This document shows positions 1-9,246 of a stretch of 64,000 bases of DNA, one piece after another. Position numbers and translations under genes: made by a program. Each line of letters begins with the position of its first letter. The stretch's first letter is position 1. Below the pieces are notes generated by a model. That model was given only the letters and a program-made list of their open reading frames with translations. It was not told the origin of the DNA and did not search any database. Source of the stretch: Salinivibrio sp. ES.052 (lineage in GTDB: Bacteria; Pseudomonadota; Gammaproteobacteria; Enterobacterales; Vibrionaceae); contig NZ_FSRI01000001.1 in assembly GCF_900141775.1 (NCBI RefSeq), positions 1,024,251 to 1,088,250 on the forward strand. Direction: 5' to 3'.

Positions 1-730
1 TAAGCGTCATCTTGATCTGCCCACCGCGCGCGGACGCTTGATAACCGATAAGCTGCTTTTTACTCAGAGCTTGTGACCAATAGGCTGCCAGCGCACAATG
101 TGCGGATCCTGTCACTGGGTCTTCATTCACCCCCACCCAAGGGGCGAAGTAGCGAGAGACAATATCGACCGTATTATCAGAGCTTGTCGCAGTTACCACC
201 ACGCCACGTCCAGGCTGCGTATTTAGCGCGGCAAAATCAGGAGACAGCGCTTTTACATCGTCTTCAGAATCAACCACCAATAGCTCTTTTTCACCAAAGC
301 AATAACTCGCGCGGATAACAGAGCCATGTAGACCTAAAGCTTCTAGTCGCGATGGGTTTGGCGTTACTTCTGCAAGCTCAGAAACAGGAAATGCCATCGC
401 TATTCCCTCGCGTTGAACCGTCACGTCAAGAGGCCCAGACTGCGTCTTAAACGTGACACTGTCACCCAGCATTACGTCACCACGCTCAACTAAAATATGT
501 GCTGTTGCAAGCGTGCCATGACCGCAGAGTGCGACTTCAACTCTCGGTGTAAACCAGCGTAAGGACATGGTATCCAAGGAAAGAAATGCGGTTTCAGAGA
601 CAGCCATCTCGTCAGCAATAGCGAACATGGTTGCTTCATCCAGCATGGAGGTCGAGATGCACACGCCAGCCGGATTACCTTGAAATAACGACGCACTAAA
701 GGCATCAACCTGATACATATCGACAATCAT
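1..730 (-). CDS. PhzF-family isomerase (partial, runs off left edge)
   Basis: The minus-strand frame from the ATG at 730 gives 243 residues without a stop and continues past base 1. The fold is that of PhzF/YddE, cytoplasmic enzymes related to diaminopimelate epimerase. The N-terminus reads MIVDMYQVDAF, followed by GNPAGV. SETAF carries the likely catalytic Glu46, and a CGHGT motif lies near 69-73. A late EDPVTGSAHC segment (203-212) completes the pattern. About 30-50 C-terminal residues are expected outside the window. Its ATG overlaps the stop of the 96-residue gene upstream (ATGA), so it belongs to the same operon. The substrate is not known for most members; phenazine synthesis is not implied because no phz genes are present. 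Confidence 0.88.
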   Translation of the reverse strand, partial: MIVDMYQVDAFSASLFQGNPAGVCISTSMLDEATMFAIADEMAVSETAFLSLDTMSLRWFTPRVEVALCGHGTLATAHILVERGDVMLGDSVTFKTQSGPLDVTVQREGIAMAFPVSELAEVTPNPSRLEALGLHGSVIRASYCFGEKELLVVDSEDDVKALSPDFAALNTQPGRGVVVTATSSDNTVDIVSRYFAPWVGVNEDPVTGSAHCALAAYWSQALSKKQLIGYQASARGGQIKMTL

Positions 731-1017
731 GATTTCATTCCAAGCCGACAACGCAATGAACGATACATTTCTATCATAAAGGTCGTAAAGCCAACGGTAG
801 GATCGTGTTGTATGTAATCCTCGATTGCATTGAGATTAATCTGGCGAAATTTTTCAATCGCCGTCTCCGCACAATCGGCAACAATCACATCCCCTTCGAT
901 GATCAACCCCTGCTCTAACAATGCATTTTTTTCAACGAGGTAGTTGGGGTTTTCCTTAACCAAGTAAGTAAATTGGTCACAGTGATTCGGCTGACAAAAA
1001 AAGACATATTGGTTCAT
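727..1017 (-). CDS. Hypothetical protein, 96 aa
   Basis: I do not recognise a named family. The protein is small, soluble and without signal peptide or membrane segment. It has a cysteine near residue 8 (FFCQPNHCDQF) and a mixed charged middle. The reading frame is credible because both ends are coupled. Its ATG at 1017 overlaps the stop of the APH-like kinase gene, and its own stop overlaps the start of the PhzF-like gene, each by four bases (ATGA). This arrangement suggests co-translation with the two enzymes, possibly as a partner or regulator, but that is inference from position only. Confidence 0.7.
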   Translation of the reverse strand: MNQYVFFCQPNHCDQFTYLVKENPNYLVEKNALLEQGLIIEGDVIVADCAETAIEKFRQINLNAIEDYIQHDPTVGFTTFMIEMYRSLRCRLGMKS

Positions 1018-1997
1018 CGTATATCCTTATCGTTTTTTAGGTGGTGAGCGACACGACACCACTGCTGAGAAAAAGGCACAAAATCTTGATGAGGAATAAA
1101 GCGCTTTGCAGCAACATTATTATGCAAGTACACCTGCTCTAGCGGCCAAATATGATGATCCGCATACATACCCCAGGCTCTGGCTCCATCTATCAGTTCC
1201 TCGCCAGTCAGTGGTAATTGCAACGTATATCCATCAATAAAGGCACTTGATAACAGCGGGTCCATTTGAAACATATATGCACATGCCCGTATCACATCAT
1301 AAGCCGGTGGCATGTTCTGTAATAAATCCCAATCGATCAGACCTGATACTGCGCTATGTCTATCGAAAAAGAGGTTAGCCTGATGGTAGTCGCCGTGAAT
1401 TAGCTGACGTTGAGTGGCTATCTCATATTGGTGCTCACTGTTATTACTCGCCAAGTGCTCTCTCTGTTGTTTAACACGGCGCATCGCCCAATAGCTGTCT
1501 TCGCAGCTAGATGCCTGACTAATTCGTTTAATGATCGTTTCTAATTTGAGTAACCAAGCCTCTTTTTCCCAGTGAAGGGTGATAGTCGGAAAGGCGCTAC
1601 CATCATGCAGAGCAAGCGCACTATGCACTTGCGCGAGAGCAAAACCCGCCGATTGAGCCTGAACTGACGAGAGTTCACTCACGGATCTCCCATGAGCAGC
1701 AGGGTACAAAGCGTAAGATGCACCATTAAATTTGATCAACGTTAACTCTTTGTCGGTGAAGCAGGGAGCAACCACAAACGGCAGCTGGGTTGCTAACGAG
1801 CGCTGAATCTGATGAGACTGTAAGATTTGATCGTCAGTTAACGTTTGATAGCAGCGTAAAAAGAAAACACGCGCAGCATGAATCTTGTACGTAACATTCA
1901 CTGCTCCGCATTCAATTTTTTCAATCGACGAACATTGACCGATGCAAGGCCAATGCATTAACAGTCTATTCAATTCTCTAGCATTGATGAGTTGCAC
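1014..1997 (-). CDS. APH-family phosphotransferase
   Basis: A 327-residue protein of the aminoglycoside/choline kinase fold (APH). The catalytic Brenner motif is visible as HGDYHQANLFF near 213-223, followed by the metal-binding segment GLIDWD about 17 residues later. The family phosphorylates small molecules such as aminoglycosides, homoserine, choline or fructosamines; the substrate here cannot be read from sequence. The start is a GTG at 1997 with a purine-rich stretch just upstream, 22 bp after the stop of the methyltransferase gene. The next gene overlaps by four bases. The context (methyltransferase, small unknown, PhzF isomerase) suggests metabolism of one small molecule rather than a classical resistance gene. 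Confidence 0.85.
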   Translation of the reverse strand: MQLINARELNRLLMHWPCIGQCSSIEKIECGAVNVTYKIHAARVFFLRCYQTLTDDQILQSHQIQRSLATQLPFVVAPCFTDKELTLIKFNGASYALYPAAHGRSVSELSSVQAQSAGFALAQVHSALALHDGSAFPTITLHWEKEAWLLKLETIIKRISQASSCEDSYWAMRRVKQQREHLASNNSEHQYEIATQRQLIHGDYHQANLFFDRHSAVSGLIDWDLLQNMPPAYDVIRACAYMFQMDPLLSSAFIDGYTLQLPLTGEELIDGARAWGMYADHHIWPLEQVYLHNNVAAKRFIPHQDFVPFSQQWCRVAHHLKNDKDIR

Positions 1998-2019
1998 CTC
2001 TCGCTCTAAGTATCTGTTA

Positions 2020-2652
2020 TTAAGGGCGCGCTTTTACAGCTTCTGCATACAACGCCTTTACTCTATTTCCTAGGATCTGGATTTGAACATCCTCAAACAT
2101 CGCCGCATCAAGATACTGTTGTGTCCTTTGCGGCGTGAGTTTAATCGCACCGGCAGGCTTGTTCCCGTACATTCTGATATAACGATACATAAGCCCAAGC
2201 TGTCGGAATACGCTCATGCTGTATTGGGTCATACTCATCACAATCAGTCGACCACCAGGCTTTAATACTCGCTTTGCTTGAAGTAGTGCTGCATGTCGAC
2301 AGGGAATGATGTGCAAAAGGTTGGCCATCAACACTGTATCAAACTGATCATCTGAATATGGCAGCTGTGCACAGTTGGCAACACCTGTACGAACATTTTC
2401 ATAGCCTTGAAAGCGCTGCTTTGTGGTTTCGACCATTTTCTCTGATAAATCAGTTGCTAGGATTGATGTTGCACTGTGGACAAGGCTACTCGTATACGTA
2501 CCATTTCCACAACCTAGCTCAAGCACTACCCCGAGGTTATCTAACTCGGCAAGTTTTGCTTTTACTGTATCTATAATGGCTTGACCAACAACATAGGTGT
2601 TTTTCTGTTCGAAGCTTTCAGAAAACGCTTCCCATTTGTTTACAATTGTCAT
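2020..2652 (-). CDS. Class I SAM-dependent methyltransferase
   Basis: A 210-residue Rossmann methyltransferase of the Methyltransf_11/25 type. Motif I is clear (VVLELGCGNGTYT, about 41-53). Motif II follows with an acidic residue (ATDLSEKM, about 66-73) and a post-I aspartate (DDQFDTVLMANLLHI, about 100-114). KPGGRLIV near 132-139 is the usual motif III region. It is the first gene of the four-gene cassette, and the ATG at 2652 is unambiguous. The methyl acceptor is unknown. Ubiquinone-type C-methyltransferases share these motifs, but the context gives no link to quinone synthesis. Confidence 0.88.
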   Translation of the reverse strand: MTIVNKWEAFSESFEQKNTYVVGQAIIDTVKAKLAELDNLGVVLELGCGNGTYTSSLVHSATSILATDLSEKMVETTKQRFQGYENVRTGVANCAQLPYSDDQFDTVLMANLLHIIPCRHAALLQAKRVLKPGGRLIVMSMTQYSMSVFRQLGLMYRYIRMYGNKPAGAIKLTPQRTQQYLDAAMFEDVQIQILGNRVKALYAEAVKARP

Positions 2653-2857
2653 GCTATTACCTCTCTAGCCATATGTGATGGCATATATGTAGTCAATAGC
2701 TCAACAATGCTCAGTAAAAACACATTTGCTCTAGAAAAGGAATGACATAGACATCCTATTTTCTAGGCAGAATATCACATTGATATACGTGGGTAGTTGG
2801 TTAGAGCGCACACTTTCTATGTATGGAGCATAATTATATAGGCGGGAAATAGATAGC

Positions 2858-2886
2858 AAAAAGGAGAGCCGAAGCTCTCCTTTTTT
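2858..2886 (-). terminator. Rho-independent terminator of the thrS-infC-rpmI-rplT transcript
   Basis: Read on the minus strand, GGAGAGC-TTCG-GCTCTCC is a perfect 7-bp stem with a UUCG tetraloop, followed by five T. It lies about 20 bases after the rplT stop, the expected place for the ribosomal protein operon terminator. Confidence 0.9.
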
Positions 2887-2907
2887 AGCAATTCTTTACT
2901 GTAAAAA

Positions 2908-3261
2908 TTACAGTGAAGCTTTCGCTTTTTCTACCAGCACAGAGAATGCTGCTTTGTCATATACCGCGATATCGGCAAGGATCTTACGATCGATTTCGAT
3001 AGATGCCTTTTTAAGACCGTTAATCAGACGGCTGTACGACATACCGTTTTGGCGAGCCGCAGCGTTGATACGCGCGATCCACAGTTGACGGAATTGACGT
3101 TTCTTGTTGCGACGGTCACGGTAAGCATATTGACCTGCTTTCGTTACCGCCTGAAACGCTACGCGGTAAACGCGTGAACGCGCACCATAGTAGCCTTTCG
3201 CCTGCTTCATTACACTCTTGTGACGTGCACGAGCTTGTACACCACGTTTTACGCGAGCCAT
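2908..3261 (-). CDS. rplT: 50S ribosomal protein L20
   Basis: A 117-residue basic protein matching L20 along its whole length, with the N-terminal [20 protein letters not shown] and the [15 protein letters not shown] core. L20 binds 23S rRNA early in large-subunit assembly. In Escherichia coli it also represses rpmI and rplT translation by binding their mRNA. It is the last gene of the infC-rpmI-rplT operon and is followed by a strong terminator. Length and motifs are normal. Identification is certain. Confidence 0.98.
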   Translation of the reverse strand: MARVKRGVQARARHKSVMKQAKGYYGARSRVYRVAFQAVTKAGQYAYRDRRNKKRQFRQLWIARINAAARQNGMSYSRLINGLKKASIEIDRKILADIAVYDKAAFSVLVEKAKASL

Positions 3262-3297
3262 TGTCTCTCTCCTAAACTAAATTATAAAACTAAAAAC

Positions 3298-3492
3298 TTA
3301 TGCGTATGGCAGCATGCGAGCTACTTGCGCGTTTTCGCACGCAGGCAGAACAGCATTTGGACGCAGCTGACGCTTGTTCTTAGTAGTACGTTTAGTCAGA
3401 ATGTGACGCTTGGTTGCACGCTTGTACTTGAAGCCACCAGCGGTTTTCTTGAAACGCTTAGCAGCACCTTTGTTGGATTTCATCTTAGACAT
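3298..3492 (-). CDS. rpmI: 50S ribosomal protein L35
   Basis: A 64-residue very basic protein with the L35 hallmarks: [17 protein letters not shown] at the start, [12 protein letters not shown] in the middle and a C-terminal LPYA. It is part of the large ribosomal subunit. It lies 95 bp after infC and 36 bp before rplT, the conserved bacterial order. In relatives the infC-rpmI interval carries the L20 operator; I could not fold it here to confirm one. Confidence 0.98.
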   Translation of the reverse strand: MSKMKSNKGAAKRFKKTAGGFKYKRATKRHILTKRTTKNKRQLRPNAVLPACENAQVARMLPYA

Positions 3493-3587
3493 GATGATAA
3501 CTCCGCATTGTGTTAATAATATAGCAACTTGGCGAACAAAACGGCTGCACCTAGCAGGCGCAGCCGCTTGTTACTTGGAAGCCAAAA

Positions 3588-4133
3588 TTACTTCTTCTTT
3601 GGGGCCAGGACCATGATCATTTGACGGCCTTCGATGCGAGTAGGGAAACTCTCAACTAATGCGATATCAGCTGTGTCTTCCTTCAAGCGGTTCAGCACGT
3701 CAACACCGATGCTTTGGTGCGCCATTTCGCGACCGCGGAATCGGATAGTAACCTTGACCTTGTTACCCTCTTCAATGAAGCGAACCAGGTTGCGTAGTTT
3801 TACCTGATAGTCGCCTACATCTGTGCCAGGACGGAATTTTACTTCCTTAACCTGAATAGTCTTTTGTTTTTTCTTCTGCTCTTTCGCAGCTTTACTCTTC
3901 TCGTAAAGGAATTTGCCGTAATCCATGATACGACAAACCGGCGGCTCAGCGTTCGGACTGATCTCAACCAAATCAAGAGTCGCCTCTTCTGCCTTGGCGA
4001 GTGCTTCATCAAAAGGGACGATACCGAGTTGTTCGCCGCTGTCGTCAGACAGTCGAACTTCTTTTACACCACGAATCTCGTTGTTTAGACGATGAGCGTT
4101 TTTCTTTGCCGGGGCTTTTCTTGCGCCTTTAAT
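3588..4133 (-). CDS. infC: Translation initiation factor IF-3 (ATT start)
   Basis: The frame reads from an ATT codon at 4133-4131 as (M)[20 protein letters not shown] and on through [11 protein letters not shown] to the C-terminal VLAPKKK, 181 residues, the normal IF-3 length. The start was chosen because no ATG fits the N-terminal domain, and because infC is the classical gene with an AUU start, which lets IF-3 repress its own translation. A GGAGGA ribosome site lies seven bases upstream. The thrS stop is only three bases before the start codon, so the two are co-transcribed. IF-3 binds the 30S subunit and enforces start-codon fidelity. Confidence 0.96.
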   Translation of the reverse strand: MKGARKAPAKKNAHRLNNEIRGVKEVRLSDDSGEQLGIVPFDEALAKAEEATLDLVEISPNAEPPVCRIMDYGKFLYEKSKAAKEQKKKQKTIQVKEVKFRPGTDVGDYQVKLRNLVRFIEEGNKVKVTIRFRGREMAHQSIGVDVLNRLKEDTADIALVESFPTRIEGRQMIMVLAPKKK

Positions 4134-4136
4134 ACC

Positions 4137-6065
4137 TTATTCCTCCACAATATTGAGTGTTCGATCTTGCACTTCTTGCTGCAGTTGCGCTAGGAAGTCA
4201 TCAATCTTAATTTTACCCAAATCTTTACCTTTACGGGTCCGTATTGCGATTTCGCCAGCTTCCATTTCCTGGTCACCACAAACGAGCATATACGGAACAC
4301 GCTTCAAAGTGTGTTCGCGGATTTTAAAGCCAATCTTCTCGTTTCTCAAGTCCGCAGAGGCTCTAAATCCAGCTTTTTGCAGTTTTTTCGCAATCTCTTG
4401 CGCATAATCTGCTTGTTTATCCGTGATATTCATCACAACAGCTTGTTGTGGAGATAACCACGTTGGGAAGTGCCCCGCATATTCTTCAATAAGAATACCG
4501 ATAAAGCGTTCCAACGAACCGAGAATAGCACGGTGAATCATCACAGGAGTGTGACGTTCGTTGTCTTCGCCCACATACGTGGCACTTAAGCGCTCTGGAA
4601 GCGCAAAATCAAGCTGTACTGTACCACATTGCCATGCACGATCCAGGCAATCATGGAGAGTAAACTCAATTTTAGGCCCGTAGAACGCCCCTTCACCCTC
4701 TTGGATTTCAAACGGAATCGCCATCGCCGTCAAGGCTTCGTGCAGTGCTTTTTCGGCACGATCCCACATTTCGTCAGAGCCAACACGTGTTTCTGGACGT
4801 GTAGAAAGCTTAACTTCAATGTTGTTGAAACCAAAGGTCTGGTACGTCTCGTAGACCATTTCAATACACGCACTGACTTCTTTTTGTACTTGTTCTGGCG
4901 TACAGAAGATATGTGCATCATCTTGAGTAAACCCACGCACACGCATCAAACCATGTAATGCGCCTGATGGCTCGTTACGGTGGCAACTCCCAAATTCTGC
5001 CATACGCAGCGGTAAATCACGATAAGACTTCAACCCTTGGTTGAAAATCTGTACGTGTCCCGGGCAGTTCATCGGCTTGAGTGCATATTCACGGCTTTCT
5101 GACTGGGTGGTGAACATGTAATCGGCGTATTTGTCCCAGTGACCAGAGCGTTCCCACAATACGCGGTCCATGATCAGCGGGCCTTTGACTTCTTGATAGT
5201 CGTATTCAGTCAGCTTCGCACGGATAAATTGCTCAAGTTCACGGAAGATGGTCCAGCCGTTATGGTGCCAGAATACCATCCCTGGGGCTTCTTGCTGCAT
5301 ATGATACAAATCAAGCTGCTTACCCAGTTTACGGTGATCACGCTTCGCCGCTTCTTCCAAACGCACAAGGTGTGCTTTCAGTTGCTTTTTATCGGGAAAG
5401 GCCGTGCCGTATATACGTTGCAGCATCTTGTTGTCGCTGTTACCACGCCAATACGCGCCAGCCACGTTCAAAATTTTAAAGTTCTGGCAAAAGCTCATGT
5501 TCGGCACATGCGGGCCACGACACATATCGATATATTCTTCGTGGTGATACAAGCCCGGGCGGTCATCGCGTGATACGTTCTCGTCCAAGATTTCGATCTT
5601 GTACGGTTCGCCACGTGACTCAAAGGTATCACGTGCTTCTTGCCAGCTGACCGTTTTCTTCACAACCTGATACTTGGTTTTCACCAGCTCTTTCATGCGC
5701 TTTTCGATCGCATCCAGGTCATCCTGGGTGAGCGAGCGATCCATATCGATATCGTAATAGAAACCGCTATCGATGGTTGGGCCAATCGCCATTTTGGTAT
5801 CAGGGAAAAGTTGCTTAATCGCATGACCTAAAAGGTGCGCACACGAGTGGCGAATAATTTCAAGCCCATCATCGTCTTTTGCGGTGATGATTTCGAGTTG
5901 CGCATCGTGATCAATCAAATCACACGCATCAACGCGTTTGCCGTCAACACGGCCCGCGATACAAGCTTTAGCCAGGCCAGGCCCAATATCATTGGCAACG
6001 TCGAGGGTAGAAACCGCATGGTCAAAAGAACGCTGACTGCCGTCAGGGAGAGTAATTAGAGGCAT
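4137..6065 (-). CDS. thrS: Threonyl-tRNA synthetase
   Basis: The product is 642 residues, the same length as the E. coli enzyme, and charges tRNA-Thr. Domains in order are: TGS domain (MPLITLPDG, 1-60); editing domain with [16 protein letters not shown] near 73-88; class II catalytic core with [10 protein letters not shown] (zinc Cys), [12 protein letters not shown] (motif 2) and the [13 protein letters not shown] motif 3; and an anticodon-binding C-terminus. I chose the ATG at 6065; a TTG three codons upstream is possible but lacks support from the family N-terminus. It heads the thrS-infC-rpmI-rplT operon and is divergent from hutC. Confidence 0.97.
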   Translation of the reverse strand: MPLITLPDGSQRSFDHAVSTLDVANDIGPGLAKACIAGRVDGKRVDACDLIDHDAQLEIITAKDDDGLEIIRHSCAHLLGHAIKQLFPDTKMAIGPTIDSGFYYDIDMDRSLTQDDLDAIEKRMKELVKTKYQVVKKTVSWQEARDTFESRGEPYKIEILDENVSRDDRPGLYHHEEYIDMCRGPHVPNMSFCQNFKILNVAGAYWRGNSDNKMLQRIYGTAFPDKKQLKAHLVRLEEAAKRDHRKLGKQLDLYHMQQEAPGMVFWHHNGWTIFRELEQFIRAKLTEYDYQEVKGPLIMDRVLWERSGHWDKYADYMFTTQSESREYALKPMNCPGHVQIFNQGLKSYRDLPLRMAEFGSCHRNEPSGALHGLMRVRGFTQDDAHIFCTPEQVQKEVSACIEMVYETYQTFGFNNIEVKLSTRPETRVGSDEMWDRAEKALHEALTAMAIPFEIQEGEGAFYGPKIEFTLHDCLDRAWQCGTVQLDFALPERLSATYVGEDNERHTPVMIHRAILGSLERFIGILIEEYAGHFPTWLSPQQAVVMNITDKQADYAQEIAKKLQKAGFRASADLRNEKIGFKIREHTLKRVPYMLVCGDQEMEAGEIAIRTRKGKDLGKIKIDDFLAQLQQEVQDRTLNIVEE

Positions 6066-6289
6066 TGATAACAATCCTTCTCAGTGGTGCCACACACCAA
6101 GTGGCACATGAAGTGTATTTGGGCGATTAGTAAGTAACCGCACAGTGCGAGAATAGAATGTCGATTATGAAGATCCCGCATTTGTGATGCAAGTCATCCC
6201 AACAATAATTTCTGCGCGGGAATCAGCGTGATACACAATCAAGTTTTCTATCATTCACTTGATTTTACGCGAGACTTCATTAACCCTGA

Positions 6290-6303
6290 TTTGTATACAC
6301 AAT
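6290..6303. promoter_or_regulatory. Possible HutC operator before hutC
   Basis: The stretch TTTGTATACACAAT has the palindromic core TGTATACA at 6292-6299. It resembles half of the perfect operator found before hutI (TGTATAGACA). It lies about 20 bases before the hutC start, where an autoregulatory site would be expected. Assignment is by similarity and position only. Confidence 0.45.
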
Positions 6304-6320
6304 ATAAAAAAGGAATCCGT

Positions 6321-7025
6321 ATGGCCAATGCGCCTCGTTATCAACAAATCAAAGCCTACATTGAAGAGAAAATTGAGACGCGGGTTTGGCCAGTGGGTAC
6401 ACGGATTCCGACCGAGTACGAGCTGTGTGATCTATTCAACGTTAGCCGGATGACAGTCAATAAGGCGGTTCGTGACTTGGTGACTGATGGGCTACTGGAA
6501 CGTACGCCTCGGTTAGGCACCTTTGTGACTGAGCCAAAAGCGGAATCCCCCCTAATGGACATACGTAATATTGCTGATGAGGTGACGGCAAGGGGCCAAA
6601 CCTATCACAGTGTCATTCATGCCTTGAAGCGTATATCCGCTCCCGTTGATGTCGCAATGCGCTTGGGCGTGATGCTAGGAACAGATGTCTTTTATAGTGA
6701 AATTGTTCACTATGGTGATGACATGCCTTTACAGCTCGAGCAACGTTGGGTGAACCCAGCATTGGCACCCGCCTACTTAGAACAAGACTTTAACCAAACC
6801 ACCCCGAATGAATACCTATCCACGGTTTGTCCCGTCAATACTATTGAGCACACAGTGGAGGCGATCAGTGCCACACCGTCTATTCATCAAGCACTTGCGA
6901 TGAAATCAGACGAACCCTGTCTGTTATTACAGCGCCGCACCTGGAGCCAGCAAACATTGGTTAGTGCGGCATTACTCTACCATCCTGGTTCACGTTATAA
7001 GCTAACGTCACGCACAGACAGGTAG
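6321..7025 (+). CDS. hutC: Histidine utilisation repressor HutC (GntR/HutC family)
   Basis: The protein is 234 residues. An N-terminal GntR winged helix-turn-helix (about 1-70: PTEYELCDLFNVSRMTVNKAV, then LLERTPRLGTFV) is followed by a UTRA ligand-binding domain. HutC represses hut genes and is released by urocanate in known systems. I chose the ATG at 6321, which follows AAAAAGGAATCC, over the in-frame ATG at 6228 because the longer form adds an N-terminus foreign to the family. It is divergent from thrS and precedes the hut catabolic genes; operator-like sequences lie before it and before hutI. Confidence 0.93.
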   Translation: MANAPRYQQIKAYIEEKIETRVWPVGTRIPTEYELCDLFNVSRMTVNKAVRDLVTDGLLERTPRLGTFVTEPKAESPLMDIRNIADEVTARGQTYHSVIHALKRISAPVDVAMRLGVMLGTDVFYSEIVHYGDDMPLQLEQRWVNPALAPAYLEQDFNQTTPNEYLSTVCPVNTIEHTVEAISATPSIHQALAMKSDEPCLLLQRRTWSQQTLVSAALLYHPGSRYKLTSRTDR

Positions 7026-7078
7026 TCTATCCCCCTCTAAGCTATGCTTGTTGAAAGGTCGTGTATCGGGGTAACAAA

Positions 7079-7870
7079 ATGCTTGCGCGTGCTCTAACGC
7101 TATTCAGCCGATATTGTCTATCCATCGTGATCGTTGGGATGCTGTTCACTCCTCACGCTGGTGCCAAAGACAAAATCATCCGCCTTACGAGTGGCGAGTT
7201 CGCCCCGCTAATGTCTGCAAAGACTAAACACCGAGGCCTTATCAGCCATATTGTTGATGAAGCGGCCTCGCTAAGTGGTTATCGCGTTCACTATGGCTTT
7301 TTCCCGTGGAAACGCGCCTATGTGATGGCAAAAAGTGGCTACTGGGACGGCTCTGTTGCTTGGGGCTACACGGCGGAACGTGAGAAATACTTTGTCTACT
7401 CAGCGCCCATCTTTCCTGAGCAGGTTTACCTTTATCACCGCAAGCACTATGCATTTGATTGGCAAGAAGAAGCTGATTTGGAGGGAATAAAGCTCGGTGT
7501 TAACCGTGGTTATCTTGATGAATACATGCTGCAGCAAATGCAAAAACGCGGATTACAAATTAACTACCAAACCACCACCACCGAGCTGCAGAACTTTCGT
7601 GCGCTACTCGGAGGCCGAATCGATATTGTGATCAGTAACAGCCTCATTGCCGAGCGGGTACTCAGACAACACTTTGACGAACAAGAGCGTGGTAATATCG
7701 TTCACCATGCACGCCCTTTTCGCGTCACCTCACTGCATGTGCTAATCAGTAGAGAAATTGAACAAACTGATGAGTACATCTCAGCGCTCAATCAAGGGCT
7801 AGAACGCTTGCATCAATCCGGCCGCTACGATGAGTTGGTTTCAGACTTCAAAGCTGGCGCTTATGATTAA
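7079..7870 (+). CDS. Periplasmic amino-acid-binding-like protein (SBP_bac_3)
   Basis: A 263-residue protein with a signal peptide (hydrophobic stretch ending GAKA-like at HAGAKD, about residue 26-29). The rest is a type II periplasmic-binding fold like that of polar amino acid ABC transporters: [40 protein letters not shown] and [11 protein letters not shown] chose the ATG at 7079; a GTG at 7061 is also in frame but has its ribosome site too close. It sits between hutC and hutI, pointing the same way, with no permease or ATPase gene nearby. A histidine or urocanate ligand would fit the location but is not shown. Members of this family without a transporter are common in Vibrionaceae. Confidence 0.8.
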   Translation: MLARALTLFSRYCLSIVIVGMLFTPHAGAKDKIIRLTSGEFAPLMSAKTKHRGLISHIVDEAASLSGYRVHYGFFPWKRAYVMAKSGYWDGSVAWGYTAEREKYFVYSAPIFPEQVYLYHRKHYAFDWQEEADLEGIKLGVNRGYLDEYMLQQMQKRGLQINYQTTTTELQNFRALLGGRIDIVISNSLIAERVLRQHFDEQERGNIVHHARPFRVTSLHVLISREIEQTDEYISALNQGLERLHQSGRYDELVSDFKAGAYD

Positions 7871-7975
7871 GGCTCACACCCTCCTCTTTCCACGTTAAAC
7901 CTCTCGTCCATGACCGAAAAACGATCGAACTGATCACAAAACCTTCACATCCCCTCTTGTGTCCGGCCTCTTATT

Positions 7976-7997
7976 TGTCTATACATTTGTATAGACA
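7976..7997. promoter_or_regulatory. Perfect inverted-repeat operator before hutI (probable HutC site)
   Basis: TGTCTATACA-TT-TGTATAGACA is a perfect 10-bp inverted repeat with a two-base centre, 25 bp before the hutI ATG. GntR/HutC repressors bind sites of this kind, and the place is right for control of hutIGUH. HutC is encoded about 950 bp upstream. Confidence 0.8.
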
Positions 7998-8022
7998 TTT
8001 ATGGAGTAGCAAGGTATTCACC

Positions 8023-9246
8023 ATGAAAAAGGTCTTTACCGAGGCAAACGTAATCAGTATGGCGAGCGCGATTAGCGAAGAGTCTGGCTATCAATGCCAG
8101 CCAGACTCTGCGATCGCCGTCGAGAACGGGACAATTGTCGCCCTAGGAGAGCAAGCCAAGCAACTTGATTGGCCCAAGCAGTCGTTAAATGGCGGCTTAG
8201 TCACGCCGGGGCTTATCGATAGTCACACTCACTTAGTGTTTGCAGGCAATCGCGCCGGTGAATTCGAGCAGCGCCTTAACGGTGTGCCTTACCAAACCAT
8301 TGCTGAGCAAGGCGGTGGGATCTTATCCACCGTCAACGCCACTCGCACAGCCAGCGAGGACGAGCTAATTGCGCTTGCGCTACCCCGCGCTGAAGCACTC
8401 ATGCGAGACGGTGTGACAACCATCGAGGTAAAATCAGGTTATGGCCTCACTTTTGAGGACGAGCTAAAAATGCTGCGCGTCGCACGCGCCATTGAGCAGC
8501 ATTTGCCGATTAACGTCTCCACCACCTTGTTAGCCGCGCACGCACTGCCACCTGAATATCAACATGATGCCGATCATTACATTGAGTTTGTTTGTAATAC
8601 GCTAATTCCTGCCGCTGCAGAACAACAACTGGCTGATGCGGTAGACGTCTTTTGTGAAAAAATAGCCTTTAGCGTCGACCAAGCAGAAAAAGTGTATGCC
8701 GCAGCCAATGCACATGGATTAAAAATTAAAGCTCACACCGAACAGCTAAGCGATCTCGGCGGCAGTGTCGCAGCCGCAAAGGCAGGCGCCTTGTCGGTTG
8801 ATCATATTGAATACCTGTCAGAAGCCGACGCTCAGATTTTGGCAGAGTTCGGCACGGTTGCGACCTTGCTCCCTGGCGCGTTTTACTTTCTGCGTGAAAC
8901 TCAGCATCCCCCGATTCAAGCATTGCGTGATAACCACGTGCCGATGGCGATCGCTACCGATTTCAATCCGGGCACCTCGCCGTTTGCCTCTTTAACCCTG
9001 ATGATGAATATGGCCTCCACCTTTTTTAGATTGACGCCTAAAGAGAATCTCTACGGCGTCACCCGCCATGCTGCGCAAGCCATGGGGCTAGACAACAAAG
9101 GCCAAATCGCTGTTGGATTTGATGCTGATTTTGCTGTTTGGCATTGCCAATCCCCAGCTGAGCTAAGCTACATGGTCGGTACCGCCCCTCTCGCTGGACG
9201 TGTTGTGAGTGGAGCATGGTATGACAACCAAGGGATCCGAGGATGA
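8023..9246 (+). CDS. hutI: Imidazolonepropionase
   Basis: A 407-residue amidohydrolase-fold enzyme that opens 4-imidazolone-5-propionate to N-formimino-glutamate, step three of histidine breakdown. The metal-binding HTH is at 68-70 ([19 protein letters not shown]); later come [20 protein letters not shown] and [10 protein letters not shown], all family signatures. The start is the ATG at 8023 with AAGG upstream; an upstream in-frame ATG at 7957 would run through the operator and is rejected. The stop overlaps the hutG start by four bases. It is the first gene of hutIGUH. Confidence 0.96.
   Translation: MKKVFTEANVISMASAISEESGYQCQPDSAIAVENGTIVALGEQAKQLDWPKQSLNGGLVTPGLIDSHTHLVFAGNRAGEFEQRLNGVPYQTIAEQGGGILSTVNATRTASEDELIALALPRAEALMRDGVTTIEVKSGYGLTFEDELKMLRVARAIEQHLPINVSTTLLAAHALPPEYQHDADHYIEFVCNTLIPAAAEQQLADAVDVFCEKIAFSVDQAEKVYAAANAHGLKIKAHTEQLSDLGGSVAAAKAGALSVDHIEYLSEADAQILAEFGTVATLLPGAFYFLRETQHPPIQALRDNHVPMAIATDFNPGTSPFASLTLMMNMASTFFRLTPKENLYGVTRHAAQAMGLDNKGQIAVGFDADFAVWHCQSPAELSYMVGTAPLAGRVVSGAWYDNQGIRG

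Noticed and set aside
490-726. 78-codon minus-strand frame at the left edge
   Set aside because: It is a shifted reading of the PhzF-like gene, whose true frame is open to the window edge and carries the family motifs.
1-730. Phenazine biosynthesis locus
   Set aside because: PhzF-fold proteins are widespread without phenazines; no phzA-E or phzG genes are present.
1014-1997. Aminoglycoside resistance gene
   Set aside because: The APH fold alone does not show aminoglycoside specificity, and the gene is in a chromosomal metabolic-looking operon.
5139-5573. 144-codon plus-strand frame
   Set aside because: Antisense to the catalytic core of thrS.
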